A stretch of 64,000 nt of DNA from JAKFWI01 sp031399165. Lineage in GTDB: Bacteria > Pseudomonadota > Alphaproteobacteria > Caulobacterales > Aquidulcibacteraceae. This document shows, piece after piece, positions 7,462 through 16,008 of the stretch. The notes under the pieces are model-generated. The model was not told the origin of the DNA, ran no database searches, and saw only the letters and a program-made list of their open reading frames with translations. A program made the translations under genes and the position numbers. Each line of letters opens with the position of its first letter. Position 1 is the first letter of the stretch. The stretch lies in NCBI GenBank assembly GCA_031399165.1, contig JANNOO010000060.1, positions 62,001-126,000 on the forward strand. Reading direction: 5' to 3'.

Positions 7462-9420
7462 ATGGCGCAGTGCGAATCCGGCGCGCCGCATGCTAGCGGT
7501 TCAGCATCCGGCAAGGACGGCGCGCCTCCCCCGGCGACGCCGGGCGGCAGCATTGTGCACAAAGGCTCCTTCTGGGGATTGGTGCTTGGCTCGATCGGCG
7601 TCGTTTACGGCGATATCGGCACCAGCCCGATCTATGCGCTGCGCGAAGCGCTGAAGCATCTGGCCGGCGAGGGCGCGGCCGAACGCACGGACGTAATCGG
7701 CATCGTCTCGCTGATCTTCTGGGCGCTGATCATCATCGTCACGCTCAAATACGTGCTGCTCTTGATGCGCCTCGACAATAAGGGCGAAGGCGGCACGATC
7801 TCGATGATGGCGCTGGCCCAACGCGCGCTCGGCAAGCGCACAGCGTTCGTGTTCATCGCCGGCATCGCTGGCGCGGCCTTGTTCTACGGCGACGCCGTAA
7901 TCACACCGGCGATTTCTGTGCTTTCTGCCGTCGAAGGCCTTCAAGCCGTTCCTGGGTTGGAAACCCGCATCACGCCGTGGGTCCTTCCGATCTCAGTAGG
8001 CATTTTGATCGCACTGTTCGCTGTGCAGTTTCACGGCACCGGCGCGGTCGGAAAGTTCTTCGGACCGATCACGCTGGTGTGGTTCATCACCCTCGGTGCG
8101 CTCGGTGTCTACCATATCCGCGACGACCTCGACATTCTCTGGGCGCTCTCGCCGGTTCCCGGCGCGCTGTTCGCGGTCGACAACGGCGTATTGGGGTTCA
8201 TCGTGCTCGGCTCCGTGTTTCTGGCGGTGACGGGCGCGGAGGCGCTGTACGCTGACATGGGCCATTTCGGCCGCAAACCGATCAACGCGGCGTGGCTGTT
8301 TCTGGTGCTGCCGGCGCTGGCGCTGAACTATTTCGGCCAGGGCGCCTTTATCCTCGCCCACCCGGACCAGATCGAAAACCTGTTCTTCGCGATGGCGCCG
8401 GATTTTCTACGCCTGCCGCTCGTGCTTCTGGCGTGCATGGCGACGATCATCGCGAGCCAGGCGGTGATCACCGGCGCGTTTTCGCTGACCCAGCAGGCTA
8501 TCCAGCTCGGCGTGCTGCCGCGCATGGAAATCAAGCGCACGAGCGAAACCCAGGCCGGCCAGATTTATCTGCCCGGCGTGAACATCCTGCTGATGGCCGG
8601 CGTGCTGATCCTGACATTGGCCTTCGGCTCTTCCAGCCGCCTCGCTTCGGCCTATGGCATAGCCGTGACGGGCGAGATGCTGGTTTCAACGGTGCTCGCC
8701 TATGTGCTGATCACCCGCCTTTGGAAAAAGCCCGCCTGGCTGGCGGCGGCGGTGTGCTTGCCGCTTTTGGCGATTGAAAGCGTGTTCTTCGCCTCCAACC
8801 TGACCAAGGTCTGGAGCGGTGGTTTTGTGCCGCTGGCGCTGGGCGCGGGCCTGATGATCATCATGTGGACATGGGTGCGCGGCGCCGATCTACTCGCCGA
8901 ACAGACGCGCCGCGACGAGCCGCTGAGCAAATTGTTCGAAACCCTCGCCGTGCATCCGCCGACGCGCGTACGCGGCACCGCGATCTTCCTGACCTCGGAA
9001 CTCGAAACCGCCCCCGCCGCCCTGTTGCACAATCTCAAGCACAATCAGGTGCTGCACGAGCAGATCATCATCCTGAGCGTGAAGACCGCCCAGCAGCCGC
9101 GCGTGCCTGAATCTGAACGCGTGAAGATCGTCGATTACCTGCCGGACGTGAAACTCGTGACGCTGAATTTCGGCTTCATGGAAACGCCGAACGTCGTCAA
9201 AGCCCTCACCGCCAGCCGCAAGCAGGGCCTCAAATTCGATATCATGAAGACCAGCTTCTTCCTGAGCCGCCGCACGGTCGTCCCGTCAGACCGCTCAGGC
9301 ATGCCGCTCTGGCAGGACCAGCTATTCGTCTTCCTCGCCCGCAACGCGACCAACGCGACGGACTTCTTCCATATTCCGAGCGGGCGGGCCGTGGAGTTGG
9401 GCAATCAGGTGGTGGTATAG
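7462..9420 (+). CDS. kup: Low-affinity potassium transporter Kup
   Basis: Kup is an inner-membrane K+ uptake permease of the KUP/HAK/KT family, thought to work with H+ symport. The 652-residue protein shows the family signature GVVYGDIGTSPIYALRE near residues 47-63, about twelve hydrophobic segments up to roughly residue 470, and a hydrophilic C-terminal cytoplasmic domain. ALFYGDAVITPAISVLSAVEG and NYFGQGAFIL are further family motifs. The N-terminus is preceded by about 30 low-complexity Ala/Gly/Pro residues. The ATG at 7462 has AAGGA about 11 bases upstream. Confidence 0.96.
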   Translation: MAQCESGAPHASGSASGKDGAPPPATPGGSIVHKGSFWGLVLGSIGVVYGDIGTSPIYALREALKHLAGEGAAERTDVIGIVSLIFWALIIIVTLKYVLLLMRLDNKGEGGTISMMALAQRALGKRTAFVFIAGIAGAALFYGDAVITPAISVLSAVEGLQAVPGLETRITPWVLPISVGILIALFAVQFHGTGAVGKFFGPITLVWFITLGALGVYHIRDDLDILWALSPVPGALFAVDNGVLGFIVLGSVFLAVTGAEALYADMGHFGRKPINAAWLFLVLPALALNYFGQGAFILAHPDQIENLFFAMAPDFLRLPLVLLACMATIIASQAVITGAFSLTQQAIQLGVLPRMEIKRTSETQAGQIYLPGVNILLMAGVLILTLAFGSSSRLASAYGIAVTGEMLVSTVLAYVLITRLWKKPAWLAAAVCLPLLAIESVFFASNLTKVWSGGFVPLALGAGLMIIMWTWVRGADLLAEQTRRDEPLSKLFETLAVHPPTRVRGTAIFLTSELETAPAALLHNLKHNQVLHEQIIILSVKTAQQPRVPESERVKIVDYLPDVKLVTLNFGFMETPNVVKALTASRKQGLKFDIMKTSFFLSRRTVVPSDRSGMPLWQDQLFVFLARNATNATDFFHIPSGRAVELGNQVVV

Positions 9421-9478
9421 CCGCTACCGAATTGTAACTAATAGTTGCGTAAAAGCCCCGGCTTGTCCGGGAGCCGTC

Positions 9479-10024
9479 ATGTTTGAGATTCCGCTAACCA
9501 TGCTGCGCGGCGTCCAGCCGATCATCGCAGCCCTCTGCGCGATCTTTCTGGGCTGCGCATTATTCCACTTCAGCATCCTGCCCGCCGATGAGCAGCCGGT
9601 GCTAACAGACATCACCGCGCTCGGCGCTTTCGCAGAAGAAACTGTGCTGCCGCATTTTCTGCGCGCGTTCCCGGCCTGCGCGCTGCTGATGCTGGTCTGC
9701 GTCAACATTATTCGTTCTGGCGCGTCCGCCCGCCCAGTCGCCGACGTCGTCGCCGGCGCGCTGATCGCACCAGCCGCGAAGGTTGTTAGCTTCCTTGTTA
9801 TTCTAGTCTGGCGAATGGCGCTCTGGTTCGCGAATGAAGGCCCGGACGCAATGCCATTCATCTCCCAATCCACTATCGACACGCTGGCGTTCGGCTGGGC
9901 GGCGCTGAGACAGACCGCGCCAGAATTGCTGCTCGCCGGCGCTTTTGGCGGGGTCATTTATTGGATGATTGCCGGCTTCGTTCGCGCCGCACCCGTTCCG
10001 GCGCTTCACGAGCGGACGAGCTGA
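9479..10024 (+). CDS. Multi-pass membrane protein of unknown function
   Basis: The 181-residue protein has four likely membrane segments, near residues 13-32, 60-79, 92-113 and 149-168. I do not recognise the family and see no catalytic motif. It begins 58 bases after kup on the same strand and could be co-transcribed with it. Amino-acid composition and codon use look like the neighbouring genes, which supports a real gene. Confidence 0.6.
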   Translation: MFEIPLTMLRGVQPIIAALCAIFLGCALFHFSILPADEQPVLTDITALGAFAEETVLPHFLRAFPACALLMLVCVNIIRSGASARPVADVVAGALIAPAAKVVSFLVILVWRMALWFANEGPDAMPFISQSTIDTLAFGWAALRQTAPELLLAGAFGGVIYWMIAGFVRAAPVPALHERTS

Positions 10025-10101
10025 ACGCCTTAAGGGCGGTTAATTCCACGATTTCGCAACCTATAGGCGGTATGATCGCGCGCTTGAGGGGAGCGCACTT
10101 C

Positions 10102-10641
10102 GTGGCCGTTGAGCACATCGCCCGCCGGGTGTTCGATCTTTCCATGGCCTCTGTGCTCGTATTCGAGCGCAGCCCGGAGACCGCCCGCCTCGCGACGCAA
10201 TCGCTGCGCGGCTTCGGCGCCGGCAAGGTGCGCGAGGTCTACAAGCATGACGACGCGATGGCCTACGCGCGCGAAAATCCGCTCGACCTGATCGTCGCCG
10301 ATCCGGAGGCGGCCAAGGGCCGCGCGCTGGACTTCCTGCGCTGGCTGCGCCGGTCCGGTCTGGAGCCCAATCGCTTCGTGCCGATCATCCTGGTCGCGGC
10401 GCAGACGCCAAGCTCTATGATCGCCACGCTGCGCAGCACCGGCGCCAATTTCATCATCGCCAAGCCCTACGCCGCCAAGACGCTGCTCAACCGCGTAGAA
10501 TGGGTGGGCAAGGACAAGCGGCCCTTCGTCGAGACCGCCGCCTATGTTGGCCCGTGCCGGCGCGTAGGCCCCGGCGGTCTACCCCTCGGCCGGCGCGGCC
10601 GGCGCGCCGCCGATACGGTGATCGCTCGCGAAGCCTGTTAG
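10102..10641 (+). CDS. Stand-alone receiver-domain (CheY-like) protein
   Basis: A receiver domain begins at SVLVFERSPETARLA. The putative phosphoacceptor Asp lies in LIVADPE and the conserved Lys in IIAKPYAAKTLLNRV. No output domain follows, only an Arg/Gly-rich tail ending in AREAC. I chose the GTG at 10102 because GAGGGGAG lies eight bases upstream; in-frame ATGs at 10072 and 10144 are alternatives. The acidic pair of the normal pocket looks reduced (FERSP), so phosphorylation is uncertain. It may act as a connector in a phosphorelay; the partner kinase is not evident nearby. Confidence 0.7.
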   Translation: MAVEHIARRVFDLSMASVLVFERSPETARLATQSLRGFGAGKVREVYKHDDAMAYARENPLDLIVADPEAAKGRALDFLRWLRRSGLEPNRFVPIILVAAQTPSSMIATLRSTGANFIIAKPYAAKTLLNRVEWVGKDKRPFVETAAYVGPCRRVGPGGLPLGRRGRRAADTVIAREAC

Positions 10642-10692
10642 GCGGCCGCCGTGCAGCCCGACGGAAGCGCCGCGTCCCCGCGTTCAACACTC

Positions 10693-10863
10693 ATGGACGG
10701 CGATCGCGATTACGGAAACTGGCTTGGGCTGGCGCTGATTTGGGCGCTCGCTCTGGCGGGGCTGACCCTGGCGTGCTGGATGTTGACCGCGTTCGGGCCA
10801 GGATTTGGCCCAGGATTCGGCCCTGGATTTGGCATTGGCCTCGGCCGGCCATTCCGCCCGTGA
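10693..10863 (+). CDS. Small single-pass membrane protein with GPGF repeats
   Basis: A 56-residue product with one hydrophobic helix (about residues 9-31: GLALIWALALAGLTLACWML) followed by tandem Gly-Pro-Gly-Phe units and a basic C-terminus. An in-frame GTG at 10651 would add 14 residues. No homologue is recognised. The clean hydrophobic helix and its position after a same-strand gene support translation, but the gene is short and the call is tentative. Confidence 0.4.
   Translation: MDGDRDYGNWLGLALIWALALAGLTLACWMLTAFGPGFGPGFGPGFGIGLGRPFRP
10792..10833 (+). repeat. 12-base tandem repeat encoding GPGF units
   Basis: Roughly three and a half 12-base units encode FGPG three times and then FGIG. 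Third positions vary between units (cca/cct, ttt/ttc), so the protein repeat is better kept than the DNA repeat. That suggests selection on the peptide. Confidence 0.6.
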
Positions 10864-10934
10864 ACGGCGGCGCCAAAATTTGCACGCGATCAGCCTAGTG
10901 TTTGCGCGTCCTTAAGATCACTGGGCATAGACTG

Positions 10935-11007
10935 TCAGCTCAGCTTGCGCTGAAGCAGGCGGCCTTGCTAACGACAAGGCCAGTGGCGTAACGCCAAACT
11001 TGGCTGA
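10935..11007. other. Hairpin-rich spacer, possible structured RNA or leader
   Basis: The spacer holds a perfect 7-bp hairpin GGCCTTG/CAAGGCC (10961-10967 with 10975-10981), a 5-bp hairpin TGGCG/CGCCA (10984-10996) and a possible closing helix TCAGC (10935-10939) with GCTGA (11003-11007). Together these can form a multibranched fold just upstream of a 45-codon ORF. It matches no RNA family I recognise, and transcription direction is not established. Confidence 0.3.
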
Positions 11008-11019
11008 TGGGGATTATCC

Positions 11020-11157
11020 TTGTTCGAAGTCGATCCCGGCATATTGATGATGGCGCGGCTTTCGATCGCCGCCGCCTTTGGCGTCGCTACATATTACGTT
11101 TTTTCTCCGCCGCTTAAGGCGCTGCACGCCAAGATCCGCGGACCCCGCCGCCGCTAG
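11020..11157 (+). CDS. Possible small hydrophobic protein (45 residues)
   Basis: A TTG at 11020 with GGGGAT five bases upstream opens a 45-codon frame with a hydrophobic stretch (MARLSIAAAFGVATYYVF) and a basic end (KIRGPRRR). The TAG stop overlaps the end of the convergent MFS/spermidine synthase gene by four bases. It resembles small single-pass membrane proteins, but I recognise no family. Confidence 0.3.
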   Translation: MFEVDPGILMMARLSIAAAFGVATYYVFSPPLKALHAKIRGPRRR

Positions 11158-13412
11158 GAGGCCGGGCCGGCGGTCAGTTTGCGAGCCATCGCGCCGAATA
11201 AATTGGTATAGTCATCGGTCCAGTATGGCGCGCCCGGCTTGGCCGGCGTCCAGCGCGGATCGTTGCGGAACGGCGCCAGAGCCTGCCCACTCTTGGCCAC
11301 AAGCATAACGTCCGTTGACGCGGCGCTCAGCACGGAGCTTGGCCCCTTCGGCCGAAACCGCTGCGTCATCCCGTAGGCGCCGGCGGCCTGCAACGCTGAG
11401 CCGACTGGACCGAGCAGCTCCAGGTTCCGGTTGGACAGATGCATCACCACAACGCCGTCGGGCTTGATGCGATCCAGATAAAGCCTGATGGCTTCTACGG
11501 TCAGCAGGTGCGCTGGCACCGCGTCCGATGAGAAGGCGTCAACGAGCAACAGGTCATAGGCGCCGGGCGCTTCGCTCGCGATGCTTAGGCGCGCGTCGCC
11601 AAGCACGGTATCGATCGGCCCGCGGGCGCAGCCATTAATGTAGCTGAACTGCTTGGGATCGTTCGCCGCGCGCACGACCAGCGGATCGATCTCAAAGAAC
11701 CGCATCCGATCACCAGTTCGGACATAGGTCGCGACTGTGCCTGCCCCCATGCCTATGGCGCCGATCGACAGCGCGGGCTGACGGGCTTGCAAAGCGGTGA
11801 ACGTTTGCCCTATCGGCGTCGCCAATGCGTAATATGTGGTCGGACTGCACCGCGATTCCGGCGCAAGCGCCTGGGCCCCGTGAACAGTCGTGCCATGCAT
11901 CATGACGCGCACTTCACCAAGCCCTTCGGGATTTGCCCGCATGACGCGAAGCACGCCGAAAAAGCTGCGGTCGCTGCTCATTACCTCTCCGCGTTGCCCA
12001 GCCATACCGCTGAAAAGCAGAGCGGCCACCAGCACAAAGTATCGGACCGGATGAGCGCTCGTTAGCGCGGCGGCGCCCGCGGCCAGCGCCAATATCCATT
12101 TCGGCCCATCGCCTGGTCCCAGGAGCGCCGCCGCGACCGTCGCGCCCGCAATGGCGGCCAGGCCGGCCAGGAAAACCACGCGGTCGCGCGGATGAGCCTG
12201 CCCCACAGGACGCGCGAGGCACGCGAGCGCAAGAACCAAGGGGTATTCGAATACCCCGTCGAACAGCAGGGGCGCCGCGAACGCGTTGAACGCCCCGCCA
12301 ATCACCCCGCCAGCGGACATCACCAGATAGAATTCGGTCAGCCGCTCGGGCGACGGCCTACGCGCCGCAAGCGCCTGGTGACATACCAGCGCGGTCAGAA
12401 AGAACGCCGCGAAATGCAGACCCATCTGGCCGAAGATGAACGCGGTGGGCAGCGTCAGCGTAAACGCGGCGGCGGGTGCAGCCACGCCATGCAGCCGCAA
12501 CGCTCTGCTCTGTGCAATCAGCGGCTTGGCCTGAAAGGCGATGATGAATGTGACGAGGTAGAGCGCCAGCGGCACGACCCAGAGGAACGGCGCCGAAGCC
12601 ACATCCGTCGTCGCATAGCTTGTCACCCCGAGCATCAGGCTTGACGGCGCCGCCGCAAGCGCGAGCCAGATCAGCCGCTCTCGCCATACATTCATTGCGG
12701 GCTTGGCCCCGCCCGGCGCTTGAACCTGCGCTGGCGCAGGCGCACTCCCCGCGCGCGCCGCGCTCCACGCAACAGCCGCCATGACCAGCACGAACGCGCC
12801 ATAGAGCGCGCTCCAGCTCGTGGTCTGCGTATGAAGGCGCAGGTACGGCTCGACGACCAAAGGATACGCCAGCAGCGCAATGAGACTGCCGAAATTGCTC
12901 GCCGCGTAAAGCACGTAAGGATTTGCCGCGTCTGCTTTGCCGGCGCGAACGCGGGCATACCAGGCTTGTAGCAGCGGCGCGGTCGCCGACAGCACCGCGA
13001 AGGGCAGCCCGATCGACAAGGCCAATACGCCGACCAGCCATAGGGCCGGATCGGCAGAGCCGGGCGGCGCAGCGCCGAATGCGTCTGTGACGCGCAGGGG
13101 CAGCAACAGCCCCGCCGCCAGCAGCGCCGCGACATGGATCGCCCCCTGAAGCCGCGCATCGCGCACGCGCTGCAGCAAATGCGCATAGGCATAACCCGCC
13201 AACAAGGCCGCCTGGAAAAACGCCATGCTGGTGTTCCACACCGCCGGCGATCCGCCCAAAGTTGGCAGCACCAGCCGCGCCACCATCGGCTGCACCAGGA
13301 ACACAAGACTGGCGCTGGCGAAAACCGCGCCTCCAAAAAGGGCCGGCGCGGCGCCAACAGGCAAAGCAAACCGGGCGGGCCGTTGAATCGCCGGCTCCAA
13401 CAATTCGGTCAT
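11154..13412 (-). CDS. Fused MFS / spermidine synthase-like membrane protein
   Basis: The first part of this 752-residue protein (to about 480) is highly hydrophobic with many transmembrane segments. The C-terminal part (about 510-740) is a SpeE-type Rossmann domain with LSIGAIGMGAGTVATYV, MRFFEIDP and YDLLLVDAFSSDAVPAHLLT. In true spermidine synthases the last region binds putrescine with conserved acidic residues, and here it keeps a DAFSSD pattern. The fusion is common in bacteria but its substrate is not known to me. Transcribed divergently from argG. A second SpeE-like gene lies at 54553-55224. Confidence 0.8.
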   Translation of the reverse strand: MTELLEPAIQRPARFALPVGAAPALFGGAVFASASLVFLVQPMVARLVLPTLGGSPAVWNTSMAFFQAALLAGYAYAHLLQRVRDARLQGAIHVAALLAAGLLLPLRVTDAFGAAPPGSADPALWLVGVLALSIGLPFAVLSATAPLLQAWYARVRAGKADAANPYVLYAASNFGSLIALLAYPLVVEPYLRLHTQTTSWSALYGAFVLVMAAVAWSAARAGSAPAPAQVQAPGGAKPAMNVWRERLIWLALAAAPSSLMLGVTSYATTDVASAPFLWVVPLALYLVTFIIAFQAKPLIAQSRALRLHGVAAPAAAFTLTLPTAFIFGQMGLHFAAFFLTALVCHQALAARRPSPERLTEFYLVMSAGGVIGGAFNAFAAPLLFDGVFEYPLVLALACLARPVGQAHPRDRVVFLAGLAAIAGATVAAALLGPGDGPKWILALAAGAAALTSAHPVRYFVLVAALLFSGMAGQRGEVMSSDRSFFGVLRVMRANPEGLGEVRVMMHGTTVHGAQALAPESRCSPTTYYALATPIGQTFTALQARQPALSIGAIGMGAGTVATYVRTGDRMRFFEIDPLVVRAANDPKQFSYINGCARGPIDTVLGDARLSIASEAPGAYDLLLVDAFSSDAVPAHLLTVEAIRLYLDRIKPDGVVVMHLSNRNLELLGPVGSALQAAGAYGMTQRFRPKGPSSVLSAASTDVMLVAKSGQALAPFRNDPRWTPAKPGAPYWTDDYTNLFGAMARKLTAGPAS

Positions 13413-13554
13413 GAGCGGCCTCAGGCATCTTGCGTAAAGGATTTGTTTAGGCTGAGCCGCGTTGACAAATTCCTAAGCGCGTGGCGGCTTGTGATCCGGC
13501 CCGCGCGCGGCTATCGCTCGCGCCCCAATTAGATTTTGGGCTTTGGGGGCGTCC

Positions 13555-14805
13555 TTGGCCGCGCAGAAATCCGTCAAAAAAGTCGTCCTTGCCTATTCAG
13601 GCGGTCTCGACACCTCGATCATCCTGAAATGGCTGCAGGAGACCTATGGCTGCGAGGTGGTGACGTTCACCGCCGACCTCGGCCAGGGCGAAGAGCTGGG
13701 GCCCGCGCGTGAAAAGGCCCTCGCCGCCGGTGTGAAGCCGGAAAACATCTTCATCGAAGACCTACGCGAAGAATTCGTCCGCGATTACGTGTTCCCGATG
13801 TTCCGGGCCAATACGCTGTATGAAGGCCTCTACCTGCTCGGCACCAGCTTCGCGCGCCCGCTGATCGCCAAGAAGCAGATCGAGATCGCCAACATGGTCG
13901 GCGCCGATGCGGTCTGTCATGGCGCCACCGGCAAGGGCAACGACCAGGTCCGGTTCGAGGTCAGCTACTACGCGCTGAAGCCGGACGTGACGGTGATCGC
14001 CCCTTGGCGCGAATGGGATTTCCAGGGCCGCCCCGATCTCATTGCTTATGCCAAGAAACACGGCATCCAGATCGCGCAAGGCAAGGAACAGGACGCGCCG
14101 TTCTCGATCGACGCCAACCTGCTGCACACGTCGAGCGAAGGCCTCGTGCTGGAAGACCCGGAAGTCTCCGTGCCCGACCTCGTGAGCAAGCGCGCCGACC
14201 GCCGCACGATCACGCCGGAAGAAGCGCCCGACAAAGCGGCGATTATAGAAGTGGGTTTCGAGCGCGGCGATGCGATCAGCATCGACGGCAAAAAACTCTC
14301 GCCCGCGCTTTTGCTCACCGAACTCAATCGCCTCGGCAAGGAGAACGGCATTGGCGGGCTCGACCTGGTCGAGAACCGCTATGTCGGCATGAAATCGCGC
14401 GGCTATTACGAAACGCCGGGCGGCACGATTTTGTGGAACGCGCACCGCGCCATCGAAAGCATCACACTCGACCGCGGCGCCATGCACCTCAAAGACGAGC
14501 TGATGCCGAAATATGCGTCGCTGATCTATAACGGCATGTGGTTCACGCCCGAGCGCGACATGCTGCAAGCCGCGATCGACAAGAGCCAGGATTACGTCGC
14601 CGGAACGGTGAAGCTTAAACTCTACAAAGGCAGCGTCACCACGATCGGCCGCTCAAGCCCCTATTCGCTCTACAGCAAAAAGCTCGTCGGTTTCGACGAA
14701 GCCGGCGGCTACAACCAGGCCGACGCGGAAGGGTTTATCAAGCTCAACGCCCTGCGCCTGCGGATATTGGCGGAGCGGGATCGCAAGGCGGGGAAGAACG
14801 ATTGA
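13555..14805 (+). CDS. argG: Argininosuccinate synthase
   Basis: ArgG joins citrulline and aspartate with ATP to form argininosuccinate in arginine synthesis. Motifs include the ATP-pyrophosphatase loop AYSGGLDTS near the N-terminus, GNDQVRFE, and APWREWD. I place the start at the TTG at 13555, giving 416 residues and the usual short N-terminus before KKVVLAYSGG, with a GGGGG stretch about 6-10 bases upstream. A TTG at 13543 would add four residues. A TTGACA at 13462-13467 could be its -35 box. The stop TGA shares a base with the next gene's ATG. Confidence 0.95.
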   Translation: MAAQKSVKKVVLAYSGGLDTSIILKWLQETYGCEVVTFTADLGQGEELGPAREKALAAGVKPENIFIEDLREEFVRDYVFPMFRANTLYEGLYLLGTSFARPLIAKKQIEIANMVGADAVCHGATGKGNDQVRFEVSYYALKPDVTVIAPWREWDFQGRPDLIAYAKKHGIQIAQGKEQDAPFSIDANLLHTSSEGLVLEDPEVSVPDLVSKRADRRTITPEEAPDKAAIIEVGFERGDAISIDGKKLSPALLLTELNRLGKENGIGGLDLVENRYVGMKSRGYYETPGGTILWNAHRAIESITLDRGAMHLKDELMPKYASLIYNGMWFTPERDMLQAAIDKSQDYVAGTVKLKLYKGSVTTIGRSSPYSLYSKKLVGFDEAGGYNQADAEGFIKLNALRLRILAERDRKAGKND

Positions 14806-15515
14806 TGCGCATCGGAGTCTGGAACGTCGAATACGCTGACGTTACCGCAACGAACGCCCGTCGCCTTGCCGTGATGGAGTGCGAGCAAGCGGACATCTGG
14901 ATTCTTACCGAGTCGCACGACAGCCTTTCGCCGGGATCGGAATATTGCGCCGCGCACAGCAGGCCGCGCTTACCTCACGCGGCGAGAGTAAAGGACGGCA
15001 GCCGTTGGGCCTCCATTTGGAGCCGTTTTCCAATGGAATCCAAAACACTCGACACCCACGACGCTGACCGCGTCGTCGCCGTCCATATTGATGCGCCGAT
15101 TGGTCCCCTTACCGTCTATGGAACCGTCTTTCCTTGGCGTGGCGACACCGAGCGAAAGATTGATGTCGCGGTCGCCGCTCAAGGGAAGGACTGGACATCC
15201 CTTCGTCAGCGCTTCCCGACTCGCTCGCTTATCGTCGCGGGCGATCTAAATTCCGACCTGATCTCAACCAGTCACTTTTTGACTAAGCAGGCGCACACAA
15301 CTATCGACGCCGCGCTCATTGAAAATGACCTCTTCGTCGCGACTCATCCCAACCGGATACCGCCCGCTAAGCTCAAAGAACCGCCGATAGATCACGTCCT
15401 GCTTCCCAACAAATGGAAGGAGCGATCGACGATCGTGGCTGCATGGGAAGGTAAAGTTGGCAAGCCTCGCTTATCGGATCACAGCGGGCTGATCGTTGAG
15501 GTCAGCGATTTATAG
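14805..15515 (+). CDS. Endonuclease/exonuclease/phosphatase (EEP) fold protein
   Basis: This 236-residue protein carries the EEP superfamily motifs in order: WNVEY near the N-terminus, LTESHD (metal-binding Glu), VYGTVFPW, VAGDLNSD (catalytic Asp/Asn), IDHVLL and the C-terminal LSDHSGL with the active-site His. These support a metal-dependent phosphodiesterase or nuclease; the substrate cannot be read from sequence. The ATG overlaps the argG stop in a TGATG junction, so translation is probably coupled to argG. It is less GC-rich than argG and there is no functional link to arginine synthesis, which suggests later insertion. Confidence 0.75.
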   Translation: MRIGVWNVEYADVTATNARRLAVMECEQADIWILTESHDSLSPGSEYCAAHSRPRLPHAARVKDGSRWASIWSRFPMESKTLDTHDADRVVAVHIDAPIGPLTVYGTVFPWRGDTERKIDVAVAAQGKDWTSLRQRFPTRSLIVAGDLNSDLISTSHFLTKQAHTTIDAALIENDLFVATHPNRIPPAKLKEPPIDHVLLPNKWKERSTIVAAWEGKVGKPRLSDHSGLIVEVSDL

Positions 15516-15543
15516 GCGCCCGTAAACGTGCTAGGTTCCGTCC

Positions 15544-15999
15544 ATGCCCTCGGACCTCTACGATTCCGATTTCTACCTCTGGACCCAGGCCCAGGCCGAA
15601 GCGCTGCGCGCCGCCGGCAAGGGCAAAAGCGGCTCCAACGCCGTTGAATGGGAGCGCGTGGCTGAGGAGGTTGAGGATAGGGGCAAGAGCGACGTCCACG
15701 CAGCGGAAAGCCTCACGGCCCAGATACTGATCCACCTGTTCAAGCTGGCGTGGACCGTCCGGGAAGAGCCCAAAGGCCATTGGGAATCCGAGATCGTCGC
15801 CCTACGTGGCAACCTCGTTCGCAAGCTGACGCCGACCATCCGCAACAAAGTCGCGGCCGATCTGGACGGCCTACATACCGAAGCCGCGGAAGCCGCGCGC
15901 CGGGCGTTCAAATCGGACGAGCCTTCTACGCAGATCGACTGCGCCCTGCGCTGGTCTCTCGCCCAAATTCTCGGCGAAGAAGACGATCCGATCGGCTAG
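15544..15999 (+). CDS. DUF29 family protein
   Basis: The 151-residue sequence has the DUF29 pattern: an N-terminal YDSDFYLWTQAQAEALR, a central EWERVAEEVEDRGKSD, then AQILIHLFKLAW and a basic helical C-terminal half. The family is widespread in cyanobacteria and alphaproteobacteria and has no established function. It is followed after nine bases, including an AGGAGG-like ribosome-binding site, by the caspase-like gene, so the two are probably co-transcribed. Confidence 0.8.
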   Translation: MPSDLYDSDFYLWTQAQAEALRAAGKGKSGSNAVEWERVAEEVEDRGKSDVHAAESLTAQILIHLFKLAWTVREEPKGHWESEIVALRGNLVRKLTPTIRNKVAADLDGLHTEAAEAARRAFKSDEPSTQIDCALRWSLAQILGEEDDPIG

Positions 16000-16008
16000 G
16001 AGGAAAGC

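Noticed and set aside
10792..10833. GPGF-coding repeat as a mobile-element or CRISPR repeat
   Set aside because: 12-base units stay in frame and preserve the peptide, so this is a coding repeat.
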